This document shows, piece by piece, positions 52,216 through 60,491 of a DNA stretch of 64,000 bases. A model generated the notes under the pieces. That model searched no databases and was not told the origin of the DNA. It worked only from the letters and a program-made list of their open reading frames with translations. The translations under genes were made by a program, and so were the position numbers. The first letter of the stretch is position 1. Each line of letters starts with the position of its first letter. The DNA lies in NCBI RefSeq assembly GCF_014873755.1, contig NZ_JADBEG010000001.1, forward strand, positions 1,614,501 to 1,678,500, in the 5' to 3' direction. The DNA comes from Amycolatopsis lexingtonensis. Lineage in GTDB: Bacteria > Actinomycetota > Actinomycetes > Mycobacteriales > Pseudonocardiaceae.

Positions 52216-53433
52216 TCAGATCGCCCGTTCCCCCTTGCCGAGCACGACGATCCCGCCTTCGCTGACGTGGTAGTGCCCGCGGTCGCGGGCCAGGTCCACG
52301 CCGATGTGCGCGCCCGGCGGGACCACGACGTTCTTGTCCAGGATGGCCCGCCGCACCACCGCGCCGCGGCCGACGCGGGCGCCGTCGAGCAGCACCGACC
52401 CCTGCACCACCGCGCCCTGCTCGACCAGGACGTCGGGGGAGAGCACCGAGTCCACGACCTGGGCCCCGGAGATGATGCAGCCGTTGCTGACGATCGACTG
52501 GTTCGCCGAGCCGCCCTCGACGAACTTCGCCGCCGCGCGCTGGCCCGGGTGGGCGAGGATCGGCCACTTCCGGTTGTAGAGGTTGAAGATCGGGTGCGTC
52601 GAGATCAGGTCGGTGTGCGCCTCGTAGTAGCTGTCGATGGTCCCGACGTCGCGCCAGTAGCCGTGGTCGCGCTCGGTCTCGCCGGGCACGACGTTGCCGT
52701 TGAAGTTGTAGACCGCCGCTTCGCCGGACTTCACCAGCGCCGGGATGATGTCGCGGCCCATGTCGTGGTGCGAAGCCGCGTTCTCGGCGTCCGCGTGCAG
52801 CGCTTCCAGCATCACCTTGGTCGTGAAGATGTAGTTGCCCATCGACACGTACGACTCGTCGGGGGAGTCCGGCAGGCCCGGCGGGTCGTCCGGCTTCTCC
52901 ATGAACGCGTCGATCATCAGCCCGTCGGTGGTGCGGATGACGCCGAACGAGCTCGCCTCCGACCGCGGGACGCGGATCCCGGCCACCGTCACGCCGGCGC
53001 CCGAAGCGATGTGGGCGTCCAGCATCTGCCGGGGGTCCATCCGGTAGATGTTGTCCGCGCCGAACACCGCGATGTAGTCGGGGTCCTCGTCGTAGACCAG
53101 GTTGAGGCTCTGGTGGATCGCGTCGGCGCTGCCCTGGTACCAGCGCGGCCCCAGCCGCTGCTGCGCCGGCACCGGCGTGACGTACTCGCCGGTGAGCGAC
53201 GAGAGGCGCCACGTCGTCGAGATGTGCCGGTCGAGCGAGTGCGACTTGTACTGCGTCAGCACGCACAGCCGCCGGAACCCGCCGTGCACCAGGTTCGACA
53301 GCACGAAGTCGACCAGCCGGTGCACACCCCCGAAGGGCACGGCGGGTTTGGCGCGGTCGGCGGTCAGCGGCATCAGCCGCTTGCCCTCGCCGCCCGCGAG
53401 CACGATGCCCAGCACGTCGGCTCCAGTGTTCAC
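52216..53433 (-). CDS. glgC: Glucose-1-phosphate adenylyltransferase
   Basis: A 405-residue ADP-glucose pyrophosphorylase making ADP-glucose for glycogen. The nucleotidyltransferase domain has [56 protein letters not shown] and [11 protein letters not shown]; the C-terminal left-handed beta-helix hexapeptide domain starts near residue 295. I choose the GTG at 53433: it overlaps the glgA stop as GTGA, and GGAGG lies five bases upstream. A GTG at 53448 is possible. It is translationally coupled to glgA. Confidence 0.95.
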   Translation of the reverse strand: MNTGADVLGIVLAGGEGKRLMPLTADRAKPAVPFGGVHRLVDFVLSNLVHGGFRRLCVLTQYKSHSLDRHISTTWRLSSLTGEYVTPVPAQQRLGPRWYQGSADAIHQSLNLVYDEDPDYIAVFGADNIYRMDPRQMLDAHIASGAGVTVAGIRVPRSEASSFGVIRTTDGLMIDAFMEKPDDPPGLPDSPDESYVSMGNYIFTTKVMLEALHADAENAASHHDMGRDIIPALVKSGEAAVYNFNGNVVPGETERDHGYWRDVGTIDSYYEAHTDLISTHPIFNLYNRKWPILAHPGQRAAAKFVEGGSANQSIVSNGCIISGAQVVDSVLSPDVLVEQGAVVQGSVLLDGARVGRGAVVRRAILDKNVVVPPGAHIGVDLARDRGHYHVSEGGIVVLGKGERAI

Positions 53434-54584
53434 GACGACCTCCCGCACGCTTCGTAGAGGGCGACCGTCCGTTCGGCGATCGCCCTCCAGCCGAACTCGC
53501 CGACCGCGCGCTCGCGGCCGGCCGTACCCATCGCGGTGGCCCGCTCCGGGGACCCCACCACTTCGTTCAGCGCGGCGGCCAGTCCCGCCTCGAACCCCTC
53601 GGCGTCACGCTCGTCGTAGTGCACGAGCAGGCCGGTCCGGCCGTCGTCGACGACCTCCGGGATGCCGCCGACGTCGCTGGCCACCACGGGCGTGCCGCAC
53701 GCCATCGCCTCGAGGTTCACGATCCCGAGCGGCTCGTAGACCGACGGGCAGGCGAACACCGCGGCGTGGGTGAGCAGCTGGACGACCTCGTCGCGCGGCA
53801 GCATCTCGGGGATCCAGCGGACCCCGGTGCGGGACTGCTCCAGCTCGGCGACCAGGCCGCGGAACTCCGCGTCCAGCTCCGGCGTGTCCGCCCCGCCGGC
53901 GCACAGCACCAGCTGGACGCCCGGGTCGAGCTTGGCGCCGGCGCGGACCAGGTGCGGGACGCCCTTCTGCCGGGTGATCCGGCCGACGAACAGCACGTAG
54001 GGCCGGTCCGGGTCGATGCCGTGCTTGGTGAGGGCGTCGCGGCCCGGGTCGGGCCGGTAGAGCGTCGTGTCGATGCCGTTGTGGATCACGTGCACGCGCT
54101 CGGGCGGCACCGCGGGGTAGGCGGCGAGGACGTCCCGGCGCATGCCGCCGCTGACCGCGACGATCGCGTCGGCGGACTCGTAGGCCTCGCGCTCGATCCA
54201 CGACGAAACGCGGTAGCCGCCGCCGAGCTGTTCGGCCTTCCACGGCCGCAGCGGCTCCAGCGAGTGCGCGGTGACGACATGCGGGATGCCGTGCGTCAGC
54301 TTGGCCAGGTGCCCGGCCAGGTTCGCGTACCAGGTGTGGCTGTGCGCGAGGTCGTGACCTTCGAGGGCGTTCGCCATGGACACGGCGATGTCCATGGTCG
54401 TGAACGCGGGCTGGCGGTAGCCGTGGGGATCCGTGTGCCCGGTGGCGCCGGCGCGGTCCGCGCCCCAGCAGTGCACGTCGAGATCGACCAGCGGCCGCAA
54501 CTCCCGGGCGAGGAACTCCACGTGGACCCCGGCGCCGCCGTAGACCTCCGGCGGGTACTCCCGGGTGAGCAGGCCGACCTTCAT
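53430..54584 (-). CDS. glgA: Actinobacterial glycogen synthase / maltose-1-phosphate synthase type
   Basis: A 384-residue GT4-type glucosyltransferase, [20 protein letters not shown], with [36 protein letters not shown] and the donor-site [20 protein letters not shown]. This short actinobacterial type (annotated GlgA, or GlgM where it makes alpha-maltose-1-phosphate from ADP-glucose) differs from the longer GT5 enzymes. It precedes glgC in one operon, with product and donor enzyme adjacent. Confidence 0.93.
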   Translation of the reverse strand: MKVGLLTREYPPEVYGGAGVHVEFLARELRPLVDLDVHCWGADRAGATGHTDPHGYRQPAFTTMDIAVSMANALEGHDLAHSHTWYANLAGHLAKLTHGIPHVVTAHSLEPLRPWKAEQLGGGYRVSSWIEREAYESADAIVAVSGGMRRDVLAAYPAVPPERVHVIHNGIDTTLYRPDPGRDALTKHGIDPDRPYVLFVGRITRQKGVPHLVRAGAKLDPGVQLVLCAGGADTPELDAEFRGLVAELEQSRTGVRWIPEMLPRDEVVQLLTHAAVFACPSVYEPLGIVNLEAMACGTPVVASDVGGIPEVVDDGRTGLLVHYDERDAEGFEAGLAAALNEVVGSPERATAMGTAGRERAVGEFGWRAIAERTVALYEACGRSS

Positions 54585-54654
54585 GACCGGAACCCTATGG
54601 CCTCACGGGGGTTTCGCGCAGTCTGACGTCCAGGGGAAATACTGGAGTTTTCGG

Positions 54655-56190
54655 TCACGGTTCCCGGGTGAAGACGAAGTGGCCGACGCCCTTCGCCGCG
54701 GACCGGACCTGCCAGTCGCCCGGTCCGGTCGCCGGGCCGGACGCGTACTGCATCCGGAAGTCCGGCTTGCGCGGGGCCACCGAGGTGTCCAGCCAGTGGT
54801 AGTTCACCCGCAGCGCCAGGCTCATCAGCGGGTTCGCCGTCGCGATCCGCTTCTGGACCAGCTTCACCGCCTCGCCCCGGTCGGAGAACTCGTCGAGGAT
54901 GGCGCACTCGCAGAAGTAGGCCAGGGTGCCGATCTCACCGGGGCTGGCCACGCTCGCCCCGTTCAGCCGCGCGCCGAGCTCCGTGCCGACCCGCGCGTAG
55001 TCCTCGGCGCTCGCCCAGTTCCCGAACACCACCGGCGACGGCCACGGCAGGCCCTGCGCGCCGTCGACCGCGGCCGCGCTCAGCACCAGCACGCCGGTCA
55101 GCCCGAGGGCGAGCACCGGCGGCCCGGTCCGCAGTTCCGCGCGCTCGCGAGCCTGGGCGTACCAGGTGCCGAACGCGGCGACCGCGAACGCACTCGCCGC
55201 GGTCACCGGCGCCACGTAGTACCAGTGGAACGGGCCGACGCCGATGAACGAGTAGGCCACGTAGTAGAGGACCCCGCCGCCGGCCAGCGCCGCGACCGGG
55301 CCGAGCGCGGGGAAGCGCGGCCACCGCACGGCGAACCGCGCCGCCGCCCACGCGGCGAGCGCGATGACGCCGAGCAGCGCCGGCACGAACGACACGAACA
55401 CGGTCACCGGCCAGCCGAGGTAGTACATCATCGGCCCGGTGCTGTAGCTCCACGGCGCGAACAGGCCCACCTGCGTCTGCTTGATGGCGAGCGTGTCGGG
55501 CACGAAGGAGCCGAAGGCGATCCAGCTGACCAGGAACCACGGCGCGGCCGTCAGCACCGCGCAGCCGGCCGCGGGCAGCAGCCGCCGCCGGATCGCGGGC
55601 GCGCTGAGGGCGATGACCACCACGAACACCACGAGGTCGATCCGGGTGAGCACGGCCAGGCCCGAGACCACGCCGAACCAGAGCGGCCTGCCTTCGACCG
55701 CGACGACCGTGAGCACCAGCAGCACGGCCGGGATCAGCAGCACCTCCAGCCCGACCGCGGACAGCACGAACGGGTTCAGCAGCACCAGCGCGACCCCGAG
55801 CACGCCGGCCGCGGGCGGCAGCGCGAGCGCCCGGCCGAGCCGCTGCCACGCCCACCCGAGCGCGGCGCCGCACGCCACGGTCAGGACGCCGAGCGCGACG
55901 ACCGGGTGCGGCCCGCCCACCACGCGCGTCACGAGGGTGAGCGCGCCGAGGAGCAGGACGTTCAGCGGCGACGTCGCGGAGTTCGCGGGCGAACCGGGGA
56001 TGATGCCCCATTCGCCGTGCACGGCGAGGTTCTTGGCGTAGGCGAGGGTGATGTAGGCGTCGTCGGTGAGGCTCCCGCGCACCACCAGGAAGACGACGGC
56101 GCCCAGGAGCGCCCCGTAGACGGGCAGCCACCGCCCGCGCGTGCTCGCCGGTTCGTCGGTCGTTCGGTCCGCGTCAGTCTCCGCCAGCAC
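54655..56190 (-). CDS. Polytopic membrane protein, GT-C-like
   Basis: About 511 residues with roughly ten to twelve hydrophobic helices. An early extracytoplasmic loop has SLTDDAYITLAYAKNLAVHG, whose acidic pair resembles the catalytic loop of GT-C glycosyltransferases (mannosyl- and arabinosyltransferase-like, lipid-linked donors). The last 110 residues are soluble (GEIGTLAYFCECAILDEFSD). I prefer the GTG at 56190 because GAGGTGG lies just upstream; a GTG at 56238 would add 16 residues. Function is inferred from topology only. Confidence 0.65.
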   Translation of the reverse strand: MLAETDADRTTDEPASTRGRWLPVYGALLGAVVFLVVRGSLTDDAYITLAYAKNLAVHGEWGIIPGSPANSATSPLNVLLLGALTLVTRVVGGPHPVVALGVLTVACGAALGWAWQRLGRALALPPAAGVLGVALVLLNPFVLSAVGLEVLLIPAVLLVLTVVAVEGRPLWFGVVSGLAVLTRIDLVVFVVVIALSAPAIRRRLLPAAGCAVLTAAPWFLVSWIAFGSFVPDTLAIKQTQVGLFAPWSYSTGPMMYYLGWPVTVFVSFVPALLGVIALAAWAAARFAVRWPRFPALGPVAALAGGGVLYYVAYSFIGVGPFHWYYVAPVTAASAFAVAAFGTWYAQARERAELRTGPPVLALGLTGVLVLSAAAVDGAQGLPWPSPVVFGNWASAEDYARVGTELGARLNGASVASPGEIGTLAYFCECAILDEFSDRGEAVKLVQKRIATANPLMSLALRVNYHWLDTSVAPRKPDFRMQYASGPATGPGDWQVRSAAKGVGHFVFTREP

Positions 56191-56329
56191 CTGTCCACCT
56201 CGCGGAAGCGCCGCCGGCGCGGGATCCGCCCTTGTCACGATCGAATGCCCCCGGGGGCCGCCCGGAGGTCACCCGATCGTGACACGGTTCGCGTGGGACC
56301 GCAGTGTGGCCGCGTTCCATTGTGGAGCG

Positions 56330-57820
56330 TCAGCGCGTCCGGCGGCGGGTCGTGACGAGCACGAGCGCGATGCCGCTGGTGAGGAGGAGGGCCCCGAGAC
56401 CGAGGACCGGGCCCAGGTCGGTGCCGGTGCTCGGGAGGTTCCCGTGGCCACGCGGGGTGGTCGGGACGGTCGGGTTCGGGCCGGTGGGGGTGGTCGTGCC
56501 CGACGTCTCCGTCGGGGTGGTGACCGTGGTCGAGGTGACCGTTGTGGTGCCCGATGGGGGGGTGGTGTCCGAGGTGGGGGTGGTGCTCGGACCCGTGGTC
56601 GAGGTGGGTGCCGTGGTGGTGCTTGTCGGGGTGGTGCTCGGGACCGTGCTCGTCGAGGTGGGCGCCGTGGTGGTGCTCGTGGGCGTGGTGGTGGGTGCCG
56701 TGGTGGTGCTTGTCGGGGTGGTGCTGGTGGGCGCCGTCGAGGTGGTCGTGACCGTGGTCGTGGTGGTCGGCTCGGGCGGCTTGACGCATGAGGGCAGGTC
56801 GCCGGTGAACGGGTACGCGTGGAACTCCTGCCCGCTGCCCTGCCCCACCCCTGAACCGTGGACCAGGTTGCCCGCCGTGAAGAAGCGGCCGTTCGTGCCG
56901 GGGAGGGTGACCGTCGTGGTGCCTTCCGGGCGGCCCGCGAGCACGCTGCCCTGGAACATGCCGCTGCCGGTGAGGCGGACCACCTCGGCGTCGGGGAAGT
57001 TCCACAGCAGGCGGGGCCGCAGCCGGTTGAGCGGGTCGGTGTCGTCGAGGCTGCCGCTGTAGGTGTTGATCACGCGGGCCGAGCCGGTGAGGTTGACCAG
57101 CACCGTCGCCCCGTCCGGGATGCCGGTGAACGTGATGCCCTGGGTGGCGCCGCCGGGGCCGGCGATGTCCTGGGTGACGGTGAAGACCTGGAGCGCCGAC
57201 TTGCCGTCGCCGGTGAAGAGCGTCTGGTGGTTCTGGTTCACGACGGTCCCGGTGGCCGCGGCCCGCGCGTAGCACTCGCTCGCGGCGGTCAGCTCGGCCC
57301 GCAGGCCCGCGTACGGCTTCATCGCCGCGGGGTCGTGGACGAGCGTGCCGATCACGGTGCCGCTGACGCTCCCGGCGTGCCGCACGACCCCGCCGGCGGA
57401 GTCGCCCACGGCGTCGAGGCGCTGCCCGTCGGTGACCGAGAGGTTCCCGCCGACGGTGAGGTAGTCGGCCCCGTCCGGCGGCGGGACGCGCGAGCCGACC
57501 CCGGCGACGCCGACGTTGTAGATCGAGGAGCCCGAGGTCTTCCGCAGCGTGAAGTCCCCGCCGACGACCACCCGCCCCTCCGCCTCCGCGGCGCTGCCGG
57601 TGACGCGCATGTCGCCGCCGGCGAAGACGTTGATGGCGTTGTCGCGCCCGGCGAACGCCCCGTTCCCGACCGGCGGGAAGGTGCCGGGACACGTCCCGGG
57701 CACGCACGGCCCGAGCCCGCCGGGCAGCGGATCGGCGGCCGCGGGCCGTCCGGCCGGGATCGAAAGGACCACGAGCCCGCAGGCCGCCAGCGCCGCGAGG
57801 GCGGCATGGGTCACGCGCAC
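56330..57820 (-). CDS. LPSTG-anchored choice-of-anchor A family surface protein
   Basis: A 496-residue surface protein. A signal peptide (1-27) is followed by a choice-of-anchor A adhesin-like domain (about 40-340: [77 protein letters not shown]). A long Thr/Ser/Pro stalk (345-455) comes next, then NLPSTGTD, a membrane helix and RRRTR. That is a sortase signal of the LPxTG type. It probably projects an adhesive domain from the wall. The GTG at 57820 follows GGGAGG. No sortase gene is in the window. Confidence 0.85.
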   Translation of the reverse strand: MRVTHAALAALAACGLVVLSIPAGRPAAADPLPGGLGPCVPGTCPGTFPPVGNGAFAGRDNAINVFAGGDMRVTGSAAEAEGRVVVGGDFTLRKTSGSSIYNVGVAGVGSRVPPPDGADYLTVGGNLSVTDGQRLDAVGDSAGGVVRHAGSVSGTVIGTLVHDPAAMKPYAGLRAELTAASECYARAAATGTVVNQNHQTLFTGDGKSALQVFTVTQDIAGPGGATQGITFTGIPDGATVLVNLTGSARVINTYSGSLDDTDPLNRLRPRLLWNFPDAEVVRLTGSGMFQGSVLAGRPEGTTTVTLPGTNGRFFTAGNLVHGSGVGQGSGQEFHAYPFTGDLPSCVKPPEPTTTTTVTTTSTAPTSTTPTSTTTAPTTTPTSTTTAPTSTSTVPSTTPTSTTTAPTSTTGPSTTPTSDTTPPSGTTTVTSTTVTTPTETSGTTTPTGPNPTVPTTPRGHGNLPSTGTDLGPVLGLGALLLTSGIALVLVTTRRRTR

Positions 57821-57920
57821 GGGACCTCCCCTGTCCACTGTGGACTTCCGTGCGGGACGATAGCGGCAGCTCAGGCGGGGTGCCCGCCGATCCACCCGAT
57901 CGGGGAGTGCGGGAGCACCG

Positions 57921-58325
57921 TCATGCGCTGCACGGTCCCGACACCGCACCCGGGGTGCCGGAGTGCGCTTCCGCCACGGCCGCCTGGGCGGCGGCCCGGC
58001 CGGGGTGCAGGGGCAGCGTTTCGGCCAGGCCGAGGATGTGCAGGGGCCGGGCCACCGCCACGTCGTCCGGCGCGATCGCGAAGGCCACGTTGCGCGCGTC
58101 GGCGTCGCGGTGGGCCTCGACCAGGACGCTGAGCACGGTCGAGTCGCAGAAGGTGGTGCCGGTGAGGTCCGCGACGACCCCTCGCGCCCCGGCGCGGATC
58201 GGGGCCAGCAGCCGGTCGCGGAGCCGGCGCGCCGAGCCCAGGTCGAGTTCGCCGGTGCAGCGGACCGTGACGATTCCGGCGTCCGTGCTGGTGGAAAGCT
58301 CGGGCGCGGTGCGGTGCTCGGTCAT
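57921..58325 (-). CDS. STAS-domain anti-anti-sigma-like protein
   Basis: A 134-residue STAS protein. The phosphorylatable serine region is [20 protein letters not shown] and the strand [20 protein letters not shown] precedes it, as in SpoIIAA/RsbV. It should bind an anti-sigma factor kinase when dephosphorylated. No kinase or sigma gene is adjacent. A MerR-type regulator is divergent 338 bp away. Confidence 0.85.
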   Translation of the reverse strand: MTEHRTAPELSTSTDAGIVTVRCTGELDLGSARRLRDRLLAPIRAGARGVVADLTGTTFCDSTVLSVLVEAHRDADARNVAFAIAPDDVAVARPLHILGLAETLPLHPGRAAAQAAVAEAHSGTPGAVSGPCSA

Positions 58326-58663
58326 CGGTTCCCTCCAGACGTCCCCGGGCGGGTGGTACCCCGGGCGGCGTGAGATCACTCGTCGGCGGCGTGTCGCTGC
58401 GACATCCGGGCGATTTCGATGCGCAAGCGTTGCGTTCGGACATAGCATATTCGGTGCAGCACCACCGTTTCCCGGTACACCGCCGGCCGCGCCGGATGCC
58501 ACGCCCCGCGGCCGGCCGGATCCGGCTGACGCGGGCCGGATCGCCGGCGCTCCGCGGCGCTGGCAGGGGGACGCGGCAGGCCATCGCCCCGCCGCCGCGT
58601 CCCTCCCCGATCCGGACGTCGCTAAGCTTCGGCAGTTCGCCGTCCGTGAGGCGAAGGGAAGCG
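58326..58663. other. 338-bp divergent intergenic region
   Basis: It lies between the STAS gene and the MerR-type gene. GCGCAAGCGTTGCG (58421-58434) holds a short inverted repeat, and TAAGCT (58623-58628) could be a -10 box for the MerR-type gene. No gene is seen. Confidence 0.45.
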
Positions 58664-59527
58664 GTGGAAGCGAAGAACGTCGACGCAGGAGCCTGGGCAC
58701 CCGGCAAAGTCGCCGAGCTACTCGGCGTCTCACCCGTGACGCTGCGCAGCTGGAGCGCGCGGTACGGGATCGGGCCCCCGGCCGGCGCCGGACGGCACCG
58801 CCGCTATTCCGACGCCGACGTCCGCCGCCTCCAGCAGATGCAGCGCCTGGTCGCGCGCGGCATGCCGGTGCGCGAAGCGGCGGCCGCGGCCTTCGGCGGC
58901 GAAGCGGACACGCCCGAGATCCCGGCCGCCGACCGGGCGCGCGAGCTCGCGGACGCGGCGGAGGAGCTGCAGTCGGCGACGGTGGCCGGCCTCCTCGACG
59001 AAACGCTGGGCACGCTCGGCCCGGCCGCCGCCTGGACCGACGTCCTGGCCCCGGTCCTGCGCGGCCTCGGCGACCGCTGGCAGCGCGGCGACGTGTGCTT
59101 CGCCTCGGAGTGGGCGCTGACGACGGAGATCTCCCTGGCGTACGAGCGCTTCAGCGCGCGCTTCCCGGCGGCCGTCCCCGGCCGGCCGGTGCTGCTGGCG
59201 TGCTGCCCGGCCGAGCGGCACTCGCTGCCGATGGAGGCCCTGCGGGCGACGCTGGCGGAGGCGGGGATCCCGGTGGCGTATCTCGGCCAGCTGGTCCCGG
59301 CGGAGGCACTGGCGGACCTGGCGGCCCGCCTCGACCCGGTGCTGGTGGTCCTGTGGTCGATGACCCCGCCAACCGCGGACGACCTCCTGGCGGCCCGGGT
59401 ACAGGCCCTCGGCCGCGCGGTCGGCGCGGCGGGCCCGGGGTGGGACAACCTGGGCGACCGCGGCTACGCGAGGGTGAACGACCTCGAGTCGGCGGTCGAA
59501 CTGGCGGCGGCGCACGCCGAGCTGTAG
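58664..59527 (+). CDS. MerR-type regulator with degenerate B12-binding domain
   Basis: A 287-residue protein of LitR/CarH architecture. The N-terminal MerR HTH is APGKVAELLGVSPVTLRSWS with GIGPPAGAGRHRRYSDADVR; a helical bundle (about 95-180) and a Rossmann-like cobalamin domain (180-287) follow. In light-sensing relatives the bundle has W-x9-E-H and the Rossmann part E-x-H-x-x-G. Here they read W-x9-E-W and ERHSLP, so the upper histidine ligand and the glycine are lost while the lower histidine stays. It may not bind adenosylcobalamin normally. The start is GTG at 58664, with AAGGGA upstream. Confidence 0.8.
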   Translation: MEAKNVDAGAWAPGKVAELLGVSPVTLRSWSARYGIGPPAGAGRHRRYSDADVRRLQQMQRLVARGMPVREAAAAAFGGEADTPEIPAADRARELADAAEELQSATVAGLLDETLGTLGPAAAWTDVLAPVLRGLGDRWQRGDVCFASEWALTTEISLAYERFSARFPAAVPGRPVLLACCPAERHSLPMEALRATLAEAGIPVAYLGQLVPAEALADLAARLDPVLVVLWSMTPPTADDLLAARVQALGRAVGAAGPGWDNLGDRGYARVNDLESAVELAAAHAEL

Positions 59528-59864
59528 CCGGTCCCGGCCCCGGCGGGCCCGCACCCGAGCTGCAGCTGGCCCGCATGTCGCTGCCGGTCCTCCGCCTCGA
59601 AGCGCCCCAAGGTGGCCTTCGGTGCGTGAGACGCACCGAAGGCCACCTTGGGTGCGCTGGACGCAACCAAGGCCACATTGGGGCGCTCGGCGCACCCCCG
59701 GCCACTTGGCGCACCGAAGGTGACTTCGATACGCCGGAGTCCACATTGGCTGCGCCGCACGCGACGACAGCGCACGAGCGGCGCCGAAGTTGCGCAGGGC
59801 GCAATCGAGGCCGCGCCGGACGCAGTCCACATTGGTGCGCCCCGCGAGATCGAGTGCGCCCGGC
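59528..59864. other. 337-bp convergent intergenic region
   Basis: The left half is the palindromic repeat cluster at 59601-59687. The right half (59688-59864) holds decayed fragments of the same repeat, for example TCCACATTGG near 59750 and near 59827. No gene is seen. Confidence 0.6.
59601..59687. terminator. Nested palindromic repeat, probable bidirectional terminator (family copy 3)
   Basis: Perfect 21-base arms (59607-59627 and 59631-59651; starting CCAAGGTGGCCTTCGGTGCG) surround a three-base loop. An outer pair AGCGCCCCAA / TTGGGGCGCT (59601-59610, 59678-59687) encloses it. It lies between the convergent MerR-type and SRPBCC genes. Confidence 0.75.
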
Positions 59865-60299
59865 TCAGGTCAGCTTTCCGAGCGCCCGCGTAAGCTCCGG
59901 CACCACTTCGTCCCCGAGCCGCTCGAACTCCCGCTTCAGCAACGGCCCGGCCAGCTTCGCCAGCCCGTGGAACTCGATCGTCGCCTGGTACCGCACCTTC
60001 GTGCCGCTCCCGTCCGGCGTCAACGTGAAGTCGTCCGTCGACGTGGCCGTCTTGTTCGACCCCACGAACGTCACCCGCCCCGGCTCACGGCGCGTCAGGC
60101 GGTAGTCCAGCTCCGTCTCCCGGCCGCGGAACTCCGACACGTTGTGCCACCGCGCGCCGACCTCGATCGGGCCCGCGTCGGTCCGGGTGCACGACTTCGT
60201 GCCCGGGTCCCACTCCTCGGTGTGCGCGAAATCCTGCAGGTACCCCGCGACGGCCTCGATCGGCGCCGTCACCGTGAGCGTTCGTTCGACCTCGACCAC
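59865..60299 (-). CDS. SRPBCC (polyketide cyclase/START-like) family protein
   Basis: A 144-residue single-domain protein of the START-like fold: TLTVTAPIEAVAGYLQDFAH, then EEWDPGTKSCTRTD, GARWHNVSEFRGRETELDYR and a C-terminal amphipathic helix. Such proteins bind hydrophobic ligands, and a few are cyclases or polyketide aromatases. With no biosynthetic neighbours a lipid or metabolite-binding role is as likely. The GTG at 60299 is fixed by GGGAGG upstream. Confidence 0.85.
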   Translation of the reverse strand: MVEVERTLTVTAPIEAVAGYLQDFAHTEEWDPGTKSCTRTDAGPIEVGARWHNVSEFRGRETELDYRLTRREPGRVTFVGSNKTATSTDDFTLTPDGSGTKVRYQATIEFHGLAKLAGPLLKREFERLGDEVVPELTRALGKLT

Positions 60300-60454
60300 G
60301 ACGCCTCCCGGAGATTCGGTGCGAGTTCGCTGCAACCGTACCGAGCGCCGCCCGGCGGGGCGCGATGACCGCTTCGCAGACATCGATGTCATTTTTCCGA
60401 ATTCTTGTCCACCTTGTCTTCTTGACCGCCTCAACACGCTGAGCGGAAGCTTCC

Positions 60455-60468
60455 TGGCAACGTTGTCA
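60455..60468. promoter_or_regulatory. Candidate operator upstream of the GH2 gene
   Basis: TGGCAACGTTGTCA is symmetric at most positions around ACGT. Its GGCAACGTTGTCA differs by one base from GGCAGCGTTGTCA at 17028-17040 upstream of lacI, suggesting a common LacI-type binder. Confidence 0.4.
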
Positions 60469-60491
60469 GCCTGTCGGGAAACGGAGTTCGC

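Noticed and set aside
56490..56770. Tandem GGTGGTG-rich tract as a non-coding minisatellite
   Set aside because: It lies fully inside the LPSTG protein gene and encodes its Thr-rich stalk in frame.
59601..59864. Possible CRISPR array
   Set aside because: The repeated units are inverted and imperfect, with irregular spacing and no unique spacers; no cas genes nearby. They fit the palindromic terminator family.
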